From Cenococcum geophilum 1.58 (Eukaryota > Ascomycota > Dothideomycetes > Gloniales > Gloniaceae), in the NCBI GenBank assembly GCA_001692895.1, contig KV748190.1, forward strand, positions 583,645 to 647,644: a stretch of 64,000 bases of DNA, written 5' to 3'. Positions 46,507-55,879 of this stretch are shown here, in pieces. A program made the position numbers and the translations under genes. Numbering within the stretch: position 1 is the stretch's first letter; every line of letters starts with the position of its first letter. Under the pieces are notes generated by a model that did no database searches, was not told where the DNA came from, and was given only the letters and a program-made list of their open reading frames with translations.

Positions 46507-47345
46507 CGGTAGTTTTTGTTACCTAAAAATTGCGTTATATAATAATATTTAGGAACGCAAATATATACCCCCGTCCTATACTTATACCACTACTAAATAT
46601 TCTAGATTTTATACTCGGAGCTGCTTATAATAGGCATTCCTAGAAGATCTACCGGTTTAAAGCTCTATAATTAAACGTTATTAATGTTTTATATAGGGGT
46701 TGTTAATTAAGCTCCCAGGACATAATTTTTAAAGTTTAATACTATACTAATATTACGACCTTCTTGCAGTAGCCAAGCCACCCCCAATCTCCTCCCCCTC
46801 CTTCCCCCTCCTATTACTCGGCGCTAAGCTATTACGTCATCGCCAAGCTATTGCGTTATTGTACGTCCGAACTAGGTAGGCAATGACGTGATTACTTAAT
46901 TATGTTAGACATCTCTATATATAGTTATATCTCTTTCTACACGCGTATTTAATCGAGTTAGGGTAGTAGACTTACTTTAATTCCAGCTATGCGGCAATTT
47001 AGTTATTAGGTATTAAAAATATTTAGTATATAAAGCTTTAAATTGGAATTATAATCTACTATATTAGATCCTACGTAGATGGCTCTATATTAAAGCTCTG
47101 CAGTCCAAATATATACTAGATTCGTGACCAATATAATCCTTAAGCCCAGCTTAAGTAGGGCGCCTTAGTTACTATAGTATATCCTTACCTAGCAGTGACT
47201 AAGGCGCCTTAATCTTACTACTACTTCTAAATTAAACAAAAGCTCTATATAGGGGGGTCCTAGGGGGTCTCCCCCTGGAAAACCTTATCTCTATATATAT
47301 TAATTAAAGTCTATATAATAAAGCTCTAAAATTAATTAGCTTATT
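46507..47345. other. Right end of the RIP island, mixed repeats
   Basis: 46600-46740 repeats a core seen at 44765-44895 (for example gagct.cttataata and taggggtt.ttaat). 46780-46870 is pyrimidine-rich with little RIP. 47152-47205 is an inverted pair of the unit 'tgactaaggcgccttaat' related to 18431-18641. A G-run/C-run hairpin, agggggtctccccct, is at 47262-47276. No coding frame is recognisable. Confidence 0.5.
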
Positions 47346-47766
47346 ACTTATAAACTCGGGTCAAAATTTACGTTGGGGGATCAACGTTCCACATGTTTCC
47401 AGTGCACAGCTACTGCAGCTCAGGTCTTTTCACATCCTCAACATCTACCAACTGCCATAGGTTACTGGATAGCAGTTGGATCCGGCCATCGTCCTTTGAC
47501 TTTTCATTTGCGGTATTGGCTCAGAACACTACTCGTGGACGAGCAAGCGGCAATGAAACATCGTGTTTCCTCCGCGGAACCTTGTCTTGGCACCGCCCAT
47601 GTGGTGGAAATAATGAAGCCACCAACACCAAAACTCTCAGCTCCCTCCAGCCTCGCAGTCTGATTCTCGGATTGCAAACGTGACCTCTATCAGCTCGCTC
47701 CTATTGCTCTTGTTCGGGAATTTCGCGACAAGGCAGTGTAGCTGACGGTCTATACCTACATTATTC
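47346..47766. other. Upstream region of the HET gene
   Basis: Normal composition returns at about 47345. Two overlapping frames of about 96 codons (47373-47683) use different phases and have no family motif; they are more likely chance or 5' untranslated sequence than a gene. Confidence 0.45.
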
Positions 47767-49887
47767 ATGAAAACGATTATCTGGCCAATGACCATGCCAA
47801 TATCCTGCCCGAACTCGAAAGCTTTGTCCTATTCATACTACGAAAACGAGCCGTGGAAACCTGCAACATCAGAAGAGGACTTTGCTATCCGCCTGATCGA
47901 ACTGTATCCCTCCAAAAGCACAGAAGACCAAGCCCATTCAGAGCAGCGTCTGCAATGCCGACTCTTCTGGGCTCCGTTGAGGTCGCGTCCGCACTTCACG
48001 GCACTCTCGTATACGTGGGGCGACGGTGCGAAGAAAAGCAAAATCATCATCTCGGACAAGGAATTCGAAATTACAACCTCATTGGAGGAAGCCATGTTAC
48101 ATCTCCGCGGTGAATTCGAGCCTCTCGTCATTTGGATCGACCAGATTTGTATCAACCAAAAGAATAATGCGGAGAAGAGCGAGCAGGTAGCCCACATGAG
48201 TGATATCTACAGGGCAGCACACGAGGTGCTTGTGTGGCTGGGCAAGGCCGAGGATGGATCCGACCACTTCATGGACGTTTGGAGTCAGATTGGACGATGG
48301 GCCGAGGACTGGGGCATGATGGGCTACTACACGAAGGAGAATTTCCCCAAGCTGCACGATATCTGGCACAAGGTGAACCCCACTGACCCCAAGACGATCG
48401 AGTACGATAACATTCGCCATCGTGCCGTGGCCCTGTTCGACGCGGAGTTCCTGTACAGCATGATTGCCTGGCACCAAAGACCCTGGTTCACACGCGTGTG
48501 GGTTGTACAGGAGTACAGTCTGGCGCAAGTAGCCATCTTCAACTGCGGCGACAGAAGGATCACGGCTGAGCAGGCACTGCTTGCTCGCCAGGTATTCGAC
48601 ACCAGCACAGAGAACATATTGCATCAGGCATCAGATGCGACCAGATCTGCCATGGCAATCATATCACAGGTTGACGATCCGTGCCAGCCCTTCTTCTCGT
48701 CGCGACAACAGTGGAAAAAGATTAATGCAGGTCTCAAGCCAGCAACTAGCATGTACAGTCTTCTGCAGAAGCTCTTCATGGATAATAGAATGAGAGCCAC
48801 TGAGCCTTGCGACACGATTTATGGATTGCTTGCCCTCGCGAATGATGCTAAGAAGCTCAATATCATACCGGACTACAGCTTGAAGGACCACGTCGAGGTG
48901 CTCTATACCCGCACCACCAAGGCGATTATCGCCGATGGCAATGTCGACATCCTGGCACTCTCACAATACCCAAAATATCCACCAAGGCGTAGGAATCTGC
49001 CGACGTGGGTTCCGGACTGGACATCAACTATCCGACGTTCGTTCGCCAAGCAAAGTGATGTCGACACACCGTACTTTGCTGCATCTGGGAAGAGTTCGCC
49101 GGAGATTCTGTGGGTTAAGGACGAGCGTGTTCTAGGTTTGGGAGGGTTTTGGGTTGATCAGGTACAAGAGTTGGGTGGGATATGGGATGGCGATGCGCCT
49201 CCACAGAATACACGTGCAACTGAGAAGGATGCTGCAAAGGAAAGTAAAAAGCACGTAAACGAAAGCAAGGCGGTTGCGGAGGAAGGCAATGAGGCTAGCA
49301 AGGAACGCAAGAAAGAAGTGGAACCGATCACCCATCATTACGGATATCTCAACGTCCTTGCTCAGGTTCGGCTGATGTGCCTGCTGTCAGCACAGAAGAA
49401 TAATCCTATATATGCTTCAATATCGCGACGACACGAAGGCTATTGGCGCATTCCGATTGGAGACATCCAGGAAGCCAGAATGGAGCAGCCACGCCGGGCA
49501 ACATCCGAATGGGCGGACGCGCACCGAGCATGCATGGCTCTTCTGGAGTGCTTTGAAGAAGTAACTACGCCGACTTCGCCTGGCGAATTAGAACAGAGGG
49601 ACGCAGAATTCAACAGGAACTGCTACAAAGGGGGTGGGTATCGATCGAGGATGCATGAGATGCAGTACAAGAGACCTTTCATGACTAATATGGGCTATGT
49701 TGGCATGGGCCCGACGTGCATGCGTCCTGGAGATATCATTGTTGTGTTTATGGGGGCGAGACTGCCTTACGTCGTTCGTGGCCGTGGCGATGGGAGTTTT
49801 CAGTTCATTGGGGAGTGCTATTGCGATGGGATCATGGATGGCGAAATTGTTCGACAAAGACCAAAACAAAGTTTCTACCTTGTGTAA
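47767..49887 (+). CDS. HET-domain (heterokaryon incompatibility) protein
   Basis: A single uninterrupted frame of 706 residues. Met codons at residues 1, 8 and 10 are alternative starts. The HET domain (PF06985) covers about residues 75-230: 'FTALSYTWGD' near the start, then 'LVIWIDQICINQKNNAEKSEQV', and 'RPWFTRVWVVQEYSLA' at its end. The remainder is a variable C-terminal part with a charged K/E stretch (about residues 478-516), ending with 'GDGSFQFIGECYCDGIMDGE', a segment common at the end of such proteins. HET proteins act in nonself recognition and cell death between incompatible fungal cells in characterised cases; most members are untested. The gene lies directly against the RIP island and is not visibly RIP-damaged. 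No intron is needed. Confidence 0.88.
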   Translation: MKTIIWPMTMPISCPNSKALSYSYYENEPWKPATSEEDFAIRLIELYPSKSTEDQAHSEQRLQCRLFWAPLRSRPHFTALSYTWGDGAKKSKIIISDKEFEITTSLEEAMLHLRGEFEPLVIWIDQICINQKNNAEKSEQVAHMSDIYRAAHEVLVWLGKAEDGSDHFMDVWSQIGRWAEDWGMMGYYTKENFPKLHDIWHKVNPTDPKTIEYDNIRHRAVALFDAEFLYSMIAWHQRPWFTRVWVVQEYSLAQVAIFNCGDRRITAEQALLARQVFDTSTENILHQASDATRSAMAIISQVDDPCQPFFSSRQQWKKINAGLKPATSMYSLLQKLFMDNRMRATEPCDTIYGLLALANDAKKLNIIPDYSLKDHVEVLYTRTTKAIIADGNVDILALSQYPKYPPRRRNLPTWVPDWTSTIRRSFAKQSDVDTPYFAASGKSSPEILWVKDERVLGLGGFWVDQVQELGGIWDGDAPPQNTRATEKDAAKESKKHVNESKAVAEEGNEASKERKKEVEPITHHYGYLNVLAQVRLMCLLSAQKNNPIYASISRRHEGYWRIPIGDIQEARMEQPRRATSEWADAHRACMALLECFEEVTTPTSPGELEQRDAEFNRNCYKGGGYRSRMHEMQYKRPFMTNMGYVGMGPTCMRPGDIIVVFMGARLPYVVRGRGDGSFQFIGECYCDGIMDGEIVRQRPKQSFYLV

Positions 49888-51959
49888 GTCTGTGATTTAA
49901 AGCATGTAATGGCGTGGTTACAGAAGGTATGCGCTGACCTGATGGACTTTGAACTGTGCGGTGCTGTAGAACGTAAAGAAGCGTGGCGTTAAATACATCT
50001 ATATCATTTATCCATTTAATTCAAGGCCCTTCTCTATAGCACATATAAGTTGCTCTTATAGAGTGAGTGAATTCCTGGTTTCTAGCCAAATTCAAAGCTG
50101 GGTCGGGCGTACGTTGCCAGCACGTGGGCGTCTATCGAAACTTGGAGAAAGCAAGCCACCTCATGTGCAGATGTCGTTCGCTGCAAGTGCCATCGTGCTG
50201 TGCTGTGCTGTGCTGCGTGAACAATGAGATCCGGCAAGGCTGAGGCTGAGGCTGAGGCTGCAGTTGCAGGCAGAGTGTGGGGAGATCGAGCAGACGCACA
50301 TGTCGCAGCACAGCGCCTGTCGAGCACAGCGCCTGTCTCGTGCCGAGCGAACGAGATCCGGGCTCTTGTTAATCGAAGCTTCGAGAAACCTGTTCTGACT
50401 TTACCTGAGTTCTGTACAGACGCTGTACCGCGTCTCATGTCATCCGTGAGAGTATGTATAGTTCGATGCGTTAGGACAGGACAGCAAGGGTGATACATGA
50501 CGTTTCGCTCACGAGTCAGCATGGTTGTGGCTGTGCTACGGCTTACCAATATCGTGAGCGCCGCGGGGAAGTACTTTCTTGCAGCAGCGCAATGCAATGC
50601 AATGGCTCTAATTCGCGCGCGCATGGTTGAACACATAAGAGACTTTGCTAGAGGGCTAAATAGAGGCTTGCATATCCCATAGAGGCCCTGCAAGGCTCTA
50701 TGTATGTTTTTCTGGGGTATACAAGCTCTGCAGCGCTTTCGATCCAAAAGTGTGGAGTACACGGAATCACCTTATATATGGTAGGATCCCAAGTAAAGTC
50801 GTAACAAAGTAGAGGATGGTATCAAGAAATAGCAAGAGATGAATTATATATATATGCGCTATCGACTCAAGCCTGTGTTGCGTTGGTGTGGTTGTTTTCC
50901 CGCAAAGTACCTGTGGTTTGTCCGGTTATAGGGGGTGTCCGGTGACGCGGGGAGGGATGTTACGCCATCAAATTTATGCGAAACGCCACAGGGCTCGGGA
51001 ATCTCCACGCCATTTAAGACATATGACAATTTGGGTGCTTCTGATGCGAGGGGAATAGGTCCTACTTGGAGACCACGCCACGCCACGTGTTCCTTCATGA
51101 CAGGGGCGAGGTAGGGGTTATGAAGGACTATGCGGCACTTATGAGAATCTAGTATTTGGGCGAGGCGGGAGGGCAAGTTGTAGCGACGCATCCAATTATA
51201 TTGCAGAGAGTAAGCGAAGGGGTGGTTCAAGGAGTGGTGATGTTAAGCTTTTCCTAAGAGACGACAAGCTTTTCCGAGAATAGGGATTTCAGGGCATCAT
51301 ACGGGGTTCAACTTCAGATTCCGTCTATGATTCTGGGTCAATCTCCTTCGTTTGCAACAATATTATTCACAGTAGGAAAGTGAATGGAGGGAGGATAAAT
51401 CGTACAGGGGTGCGGGGATTTTGCCTCTCTGCCCCAAGTGTCAAAGCTTATAGCCATTGGCTTTGCTTCTGTTTCATCCCGCCAGACCGTTGGAGACTGG
51501 TTCAGCTGTTTATCGGATCTAGATCGTGGAGAGCACGCAGCCCTCTTCCCCCTTAGCCCCTTTGGAGCCATGAACAGCTTCGCAATAGTAAACAGGACAC
51601 AAGACAGCCCAGACTCCAAGACAACTAGTTACTACCTCTACAGACTCTGGGTATTAATTTTTTGACTTTCTATTTTCAACACTACGATGTTTCGGCAACC
51701 TGTTTATCGGATCATCTCGTATCGTCGCCAATTCATGCCGCAGCTAGCGTACGCCTCTGCCTCACCTCTGCTTCACCTCGCGCTCAAGGCCTCACCCATG
51801 GCAATTACTGTGATCGGGAGGATCAGACGAACGATGAAACTCCACACTCTAGCCCTGAAGCATGCTGGGAGACCTTCATGGTGGTGTCTTCTTTGACGCT
51901 TCTTATTTCTCAGGTGCGGTTTCATTGACCTTTGTCTCTCATTTACTTGTAAATCCATC
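49888..51959. other. Long intergenic stretch with low-complexity DNA and a dispersed repeat
   Basis: About 2.1 kb without a supported gene. Tandem tgctg and gctgag repeats lie at 50195-50265, and a duplicated 'gagcacagcgcctgtc' type unit at 50305-50340. The 226-codon minus frame (50762-50082) runs through these repeats and has no family motif. The dispersed repeat at 50850-50967 is annotated separately. Minus frames at 51230-50859 and 51619-51338 are unassigned. Confidence 0.5.
50850..50967 (+). repeat. Dispersed repeat copy 2 (inverted relative to 8165-8290)
   Basis: 'atatgcgctatc', 'ttcccgcaaagtacct', 'ggtttgtccggtta' and 'ggggtgtccggt' align with the minus strand of 8165-8290. Similarity ends near 'ggatgttac'. 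It could be a terminal repeat of an old DNA transposon. Confidence 0.65.
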
Positions 51960-53356
51960 ATGCCATCGTTTCTTGCAAAGGGCTGTGCCCTCATCCTATC
52001 TTTCGCTGCAACATCTACATTCGCTCAGGACTGTGTCTTTACTGTTCCCCCGAACCCTTTGAGTTCCACCGGACTTGCAACCCCATACACGCTCACCGGA
52101 TGCAATCAGATCAACTTCTCGAACTAGGGCGCTTTCGTTGAGGCAGCCATCTTTGACCTAGCCATGGGCTCCATCTCCATATACAACTTGCTTGTCGTCA
52201 ACCGGGGTCAATGGTCGGGACTGATTTCACCGCGCCCGCCCGTGTCACCGTACCGAAGGGGGCGGCGGTGGATTTGGTTCGGGACAAATGCAGCTACGCT
52301 TACGCTTGCCGAGCCGACGAAAGGATGCGTGAACGGGCTTAGAGATTCGATCTTTGGACAGGTTACGCTCACTGCCCACTAGCTTTGCTCGCTGTAAGCT
52401 GACCGTGAATAGTTCGCCCACTGTAGCAGAGATGCCTTCATAAAGGTAGACTGGCCCCCAGCCGTAACTCCCCTATATCACCCTTCTCACTTTCATTCTT
52501 TATAGACAGCCGAAGCCACCGTGACAGCTGGCAAGCTTAAGACATCCCCATCAGGTACCGGTATCGGTGGATAATGCCCCACAGTGCGTGACCTCCGCGT
52601 CGTGGACATGGACCAATCCGGCAACGCCAACACGACCTACCTCCTTATCGGCGGCAAGGTGCTCGCGCAAAACACCTCCGCGAATGCCAAAGCGAACCCA
52701 GGCGCTGAAGAGCTCACAAATGGCTCTGACAACGCGCTTGTGAACGACTTCCTTGCACCTGCGCTGGGCTGCACGCCACTAACCAGCAACTCGCTCACCG
52801 CACTGTCAGGAAATCCGCATCTCTCGCCACAAACAAGCTACAAGCCAACTTCTTCCCCCCAGCCGCCGGCCCCGCGCTCGTGCCATTGAACGACGCTTTC
52901 ACCGTCATAAACAACAATGGCGTCATCGCGCAGTCGCTAGCCAAGACGAACCTCTACCACGCAGGCGTCGGACAACCGCAAGCGCAAAGCGTCGCCAGCG
53001 CCTCCGGAACCACCTACCGCAAGTCGTACGCCGCATCCGGCACCTTCATCGCGCAGTAGCAGGCGCTGTTCAGCGGCAAGACCTCGCCCGCGCCGGCCGT
53101 CGCGAACAACCTGTTCACCTTCATGGCGCGGCGCTTCGCCGCGTCCTTCGAGCCCACCCCTGCGCTCGGCTGCACCACCATCTTCGGCATCGCAGCGCCG
53201 GTTACCCTCACCGCGGGCGCGGACGGCGTTGTTACGGCTGCGAGGATCGATACCGCCCTGCTGGCTAGTATCCTGGCGGGCAAGATCAGGCCGACAAAGA
53301 CGGGGGTCGCGGCGGCGACGGCAACAGCTGCGGTGACTAGTGTTAACTCGGCCTAG
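51960..53356 (+). pseudogene. Decayed gene for a secreted fungal protein of unknown function
   Basis: ATG at 51960 gives a clear signal peptide ('MPSFLAKGCALILSFAATSTFA') and a mature start 'QDCVFTVPPNPLSSTGLATP'. An in-frame TAG lies at 52125-52127 where related proteins continue. At least two compensating frame changes follow at about 52195-52265. The text then resumes ('FGTNAATLTLAEPTKGCVNGL', 'SIFGQ'), and a probable intron ends in ttatag near 52505. More homologous text follows ('VVDMDQSGNANTTYL', 'NDFLAPALGCTPLT', 'VPLNDAFTVINNNGVIAQSLAK', 'NNLFTFMARRF') with further frame changes and another in-frame TAG near 53057. The family is one I recognise as a widespread secreted ascomycete protein of about 400-500 residues without known function. 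The stop in place of a probable Gln would fit RIP leaking from nearby repeats, but is not proof. Confidence 0.72.
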
Positions 53357-53817
53357 GCGACGTAGGTGATTGGCTATGGGACGGGCGAGATGCGGCATAA
53401 AGGGTGGAGTAATTCTGGGTTTAAGTTCAATTAGGGGAACTTCACCAGACACAGCTTTGGAAGGTATCATAGACGGGTCCTGACATTGGCGTAGAGGAGT
53501 TCGTAGTGGGGATGCGGTCATTGCGGTTAAAGCACTGTAAGCACCTGCGAGTTTACCGCTAGGAGAAGTGAGCTGGGTTAGTGGATAGTGGCGGGGAGAG
53601 CTGCTTACCTCATGCATGTGACATGAAGGTAGGGAGTTGTATATTAGCCTTATCTTTCTTGATCTATTCTTGAACATATGAGCACATAGCAAATTCATAT
53701 CCACTTGGCGGTCGGCCTCTTGCGTACGTCACCGCGTGCGACTGAAAATATAGACAGTCCAACTTGACTTTTTGAACAAACGAGACCAGTAGAGGAATAT
53801 ATTTCGTCAATCTTTTA
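53357..53817. other. Intergenic, 3' regions of two converging genes
   Basis: No coding or repeat feature is recognised. It probably holds the 3' untranslated regions of the decayed secreted-protein gene and the monooxygenase gene. Confidence 0.5.
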
Positions 53818-55062
53818 TTAAATGAAAAATTTGTAGAAAAAATAGAAGACGTAGATCCCCGAGAAAACTAAGGGATATAAAAATGATGGCATATGTTCGC
53901 TAGCCATTCTAGTACACCAAGACTCAATCGATGATCTTGGTGCATCTTTGGTAAACATCATATCCTGCATTGCGCCATTGGTAAGCTGCTGGGCTTTCTT
54001 CGCGCGCCGAAACATCTCTTCTTCATATTCTGAAATTTTTACCGCCAGCGCATCGTCTCGGGTATCCTTTGATGCATCAATGATCGCGTGGGCAAGCTTC
54101 ATAGCATCCTCGAGGGCAAGGTTCACACCAATACCCGCGAACGGAGTCATCAGGTGAGCCGCATCTCCGAGAAGCGTGACGCCAGGTTTATTATCCCATC
54201 TAAAACCCACTGGAAGCATGAATAGGGATCTGGGGGCTTCCATAGTATCGGCTGCCTCGATAAGGTTTAGCAGATCTGAAGACCAGCCACTGAACTCTCT
54301 CTGAACAGCCTGTTTCGATTCTTGGCCGTCCTGAGGGTTGTAACCGCATTCGCTCATCCATTCTTCGCTCCTTCTGCTCCATGCTGAGACATTGATACTA
54401 TCATCGCCCAGTTGCTGACCGATCAGGGCTTTCCCATCGGAAAATGCAAAGACAGACCCGCGATTTACAAGTTTATAGGCTGCTGGGGCCCGTTCTTTCG
54501 CGTTAGGGATTGAAAAGCTGTGTCCACCAATGCCAGAGTAGAAGGGTTTTGTTTGAGATAGTAGAAGGCGCACTTTACTCCAAGCACCATCCGCGCCAAT
54601 AACTAAATCGAATCCCTTCTCAACGCCGTGATCGAATTGGAGAACCCGGTCTTCGGTCACGCTCCTAAGACGGTGATTCCAGCGGACGATATCCTTAGGA
54701 ATAGACCTCAAAAGCAACCCACGAAGCTCAGCTCGGTCGATCTCCGGAGCTGCTGCAATCTTGTTACCTGATTTTAATGGCGACCGGCGGAGGTACGTCT
54801 TCCTATTTTTGTCGCAGAGCACAAGCGACTCGCCATCAAATCTGGCGTATTTCAGGAACTCTTCGTACAATCCCGCCTCTTTTATAGCGGCGAGGCCCGT
54901 TTTCGTGCGGAGGTCCAACGTGCCGCCTTGTGAGCGGAAATCGACGGATGCTTCGGCTTCAAATATGGTGACATTGATATTTGCACGGTGCAAAAGCCGT
55001 GCGAGCATGCATCCACCGGGTCCAGCACCAATGACAGCGATTTTAAAGGTCTGCGTGGCCAT
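53818..55062 (-). CDS. FAD-dependent monooxygenase (TetX/aromatic hydroxylase-like)
   Basis: An intronless frame of 414 residues. The N-terminal dinucleotide-binding motif GxGxxG ('IAVIGAGPGGCMLARLL', residues 9-25) is followed by 'IFEAEAS'. The DG motif is 'VIGADGAWSKVR' (about residues 155-166). The second FAD contact is 'GVTLLGDAAHLMTPFAGIG' (about residues 292-310), with 'NLALEDA'. This is the PF01494 class A flavoprotein fold using NAD(P)H and O2 to hydroxylate a small substrate, which the sequence does not reveal. The C-terminus is hydrophobic ('YPLVFSGIYVFYFFYKFFI'), suggesting membrane attachment. It is divergent to the phosphatase gene; no biosynthetic cluster is visible. Confidence 0.87.
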   Translation of the reverse strand: MATQTFKIAVIGAGPGGCMLARLLHRANINVTIFEAEASVDFRSQGGTLDLRTKTGLAAIKEAGLYEEFLKYARFDGESLVLCDKNRKTYLRRSPLKSGNKIAAAPEIDRAELRGLLLRSIPKDIVRWNHRLRSVTEDRVLQFDHGVEKGFDLVIGADGAWSKVRLLLSQTKPFYSGIGGHSFSIPNAKERAPAAYKLVNRGSVFAFSDGKALIGQQLGDDSINVSAWSRRSEEWMSECGYNPQDGQESKQAVQREFSGWSSDLLNLIEAADTMEAPRSLFMLPVGFRWDNKPGVTLLGDAAHLMTPFAGIGVNLALEDAMKLAHAIIDASKDTRDDALAVKISEYEEEMFRRAKKAQQLTNGAMQDMMFTKDAPRSSIESWCTRMASEHMPSFLYPLVFSGIYVFYFFYKFFI

Positions 55063-55879
55063 CCGTTGGATTGCGGGCTGGGTGTTCCTGGTGGTGAGAG
55101 AGTGAAGAGAAGCAGCCTCCAGGCACTTGGAAGCAAATAAAATATTTTTACCCGTCTCCGATGATGTGAGATGACAACAGAAGGCATCTTTTGTTGATAG
55201 ACTCTCTCATTCATCATGCAAAATACGGCCGTAGCGATACAATGCTGTTTCATGTATTAGACATGTTTAGACAGCGCACTCCGTATCACACTGGGTAGGT
55301 TCCGAAAAAATAAAATAAAATCTCAGCACATTATCCTCCGCGACAACACCGGAAACATGGGATTTCTAGAACTTTGCCATGCGGGTGGCTGACAGCGGAT
55401 ATACCCCAGTCTTAGGCAAACACGGCTCCCAGCTCCTTCCTAAAGAAGAAAAGGCGACTCCAGCATATCCGGACAAATGAAAAGCTACACGGCCCCTCAC
55501 ATGTTTAATTAGTGTCTTCTAATTCGCACGCAAGGCTTCATCTACCCCTCGATCCGAAATCTCCGAACCCCGCTCGCCCACGCCTCCAAGCCCCTGGCCG
55601 GGTATTGTTTACTCTATGACGGAAGAGGACTTCCTCTCCATCTTACATGCAGTGTCTCTCCACCGTGACATTCTTCAACAACCGGGTTCGCAGAAACATC
55701 AACTTAGCATGCTAGGTCGTGATTGGTATGGCCCTGGCTGGCTACCCAGGCCCGGGGGAACTTGCCTGGCTCGTAACCAAGTTGCCGTGGTAGCTCTCCG
55801 TAGCTACAAAAAGGCCAACTGAAGCCCGCAATTTTTGAGGGCAAGCCTGCCAGGTATTTTTTACCCGTCAATTAGCATC
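55063..55879. promoter_or_regulatory. Divergent upstream region of the monooxygenase and PhoD genes
   Basis: 817 bp between two start codons in opposite directions. A small frame at 55616-55822 shows no motif. No specific regulator site was identified; I looked for CACGTG-type phosphate-response sites and saw none. Confidence 0.4.

Larger units (their letters stand above)
8630..47345. other. RIP-mutated AT-rich transposon island
   Basis: Composition changes sharply near 8630 and back near 47345. Inside, TpA dominates and CpA/TpG are scarce. Recognisable transposon frames are broken almost only by TAG/TAA replacing Gln (CAG/CAA) or Trp (TGG) codons, and paired LTRs differ by transitions. This is the classic product of RIP (C-to-T at CpA in duplicated DNA during the sexual cycle). 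Almost no frame longer than 60 codons survives, apart from the short RIP-poor patches noted below. Confidence 0.93.

Noticed and set aside
8630-47345. Centromere candidate
   Set aside because: Nested RIPed transposons can form fungal centromeres, but nothing in the sequence distinguishes this from an ordinary AT-rich island; chromatin data would be needed.
50082-50762. 226-codon minus-strand open frame
   Set aside because: It runs through simple repeats (tgctg, gctgag), has repetitive Ala/Ser/Arg-rich composition with no family motif, and lies in the HET 3' flank.
50790-50812. Sequence aagtcgtaacaaagtag resembling the 3' end of small-subunit rRNA
   Set aside because: Only about 11 bases match and no rRNA flanks follow; chance similarity.
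52937-53704. 255-codon minus-strand frame
   Set aside because: Antisense to the decayed secreted-protein gene; compositionally driven, with no motifs.
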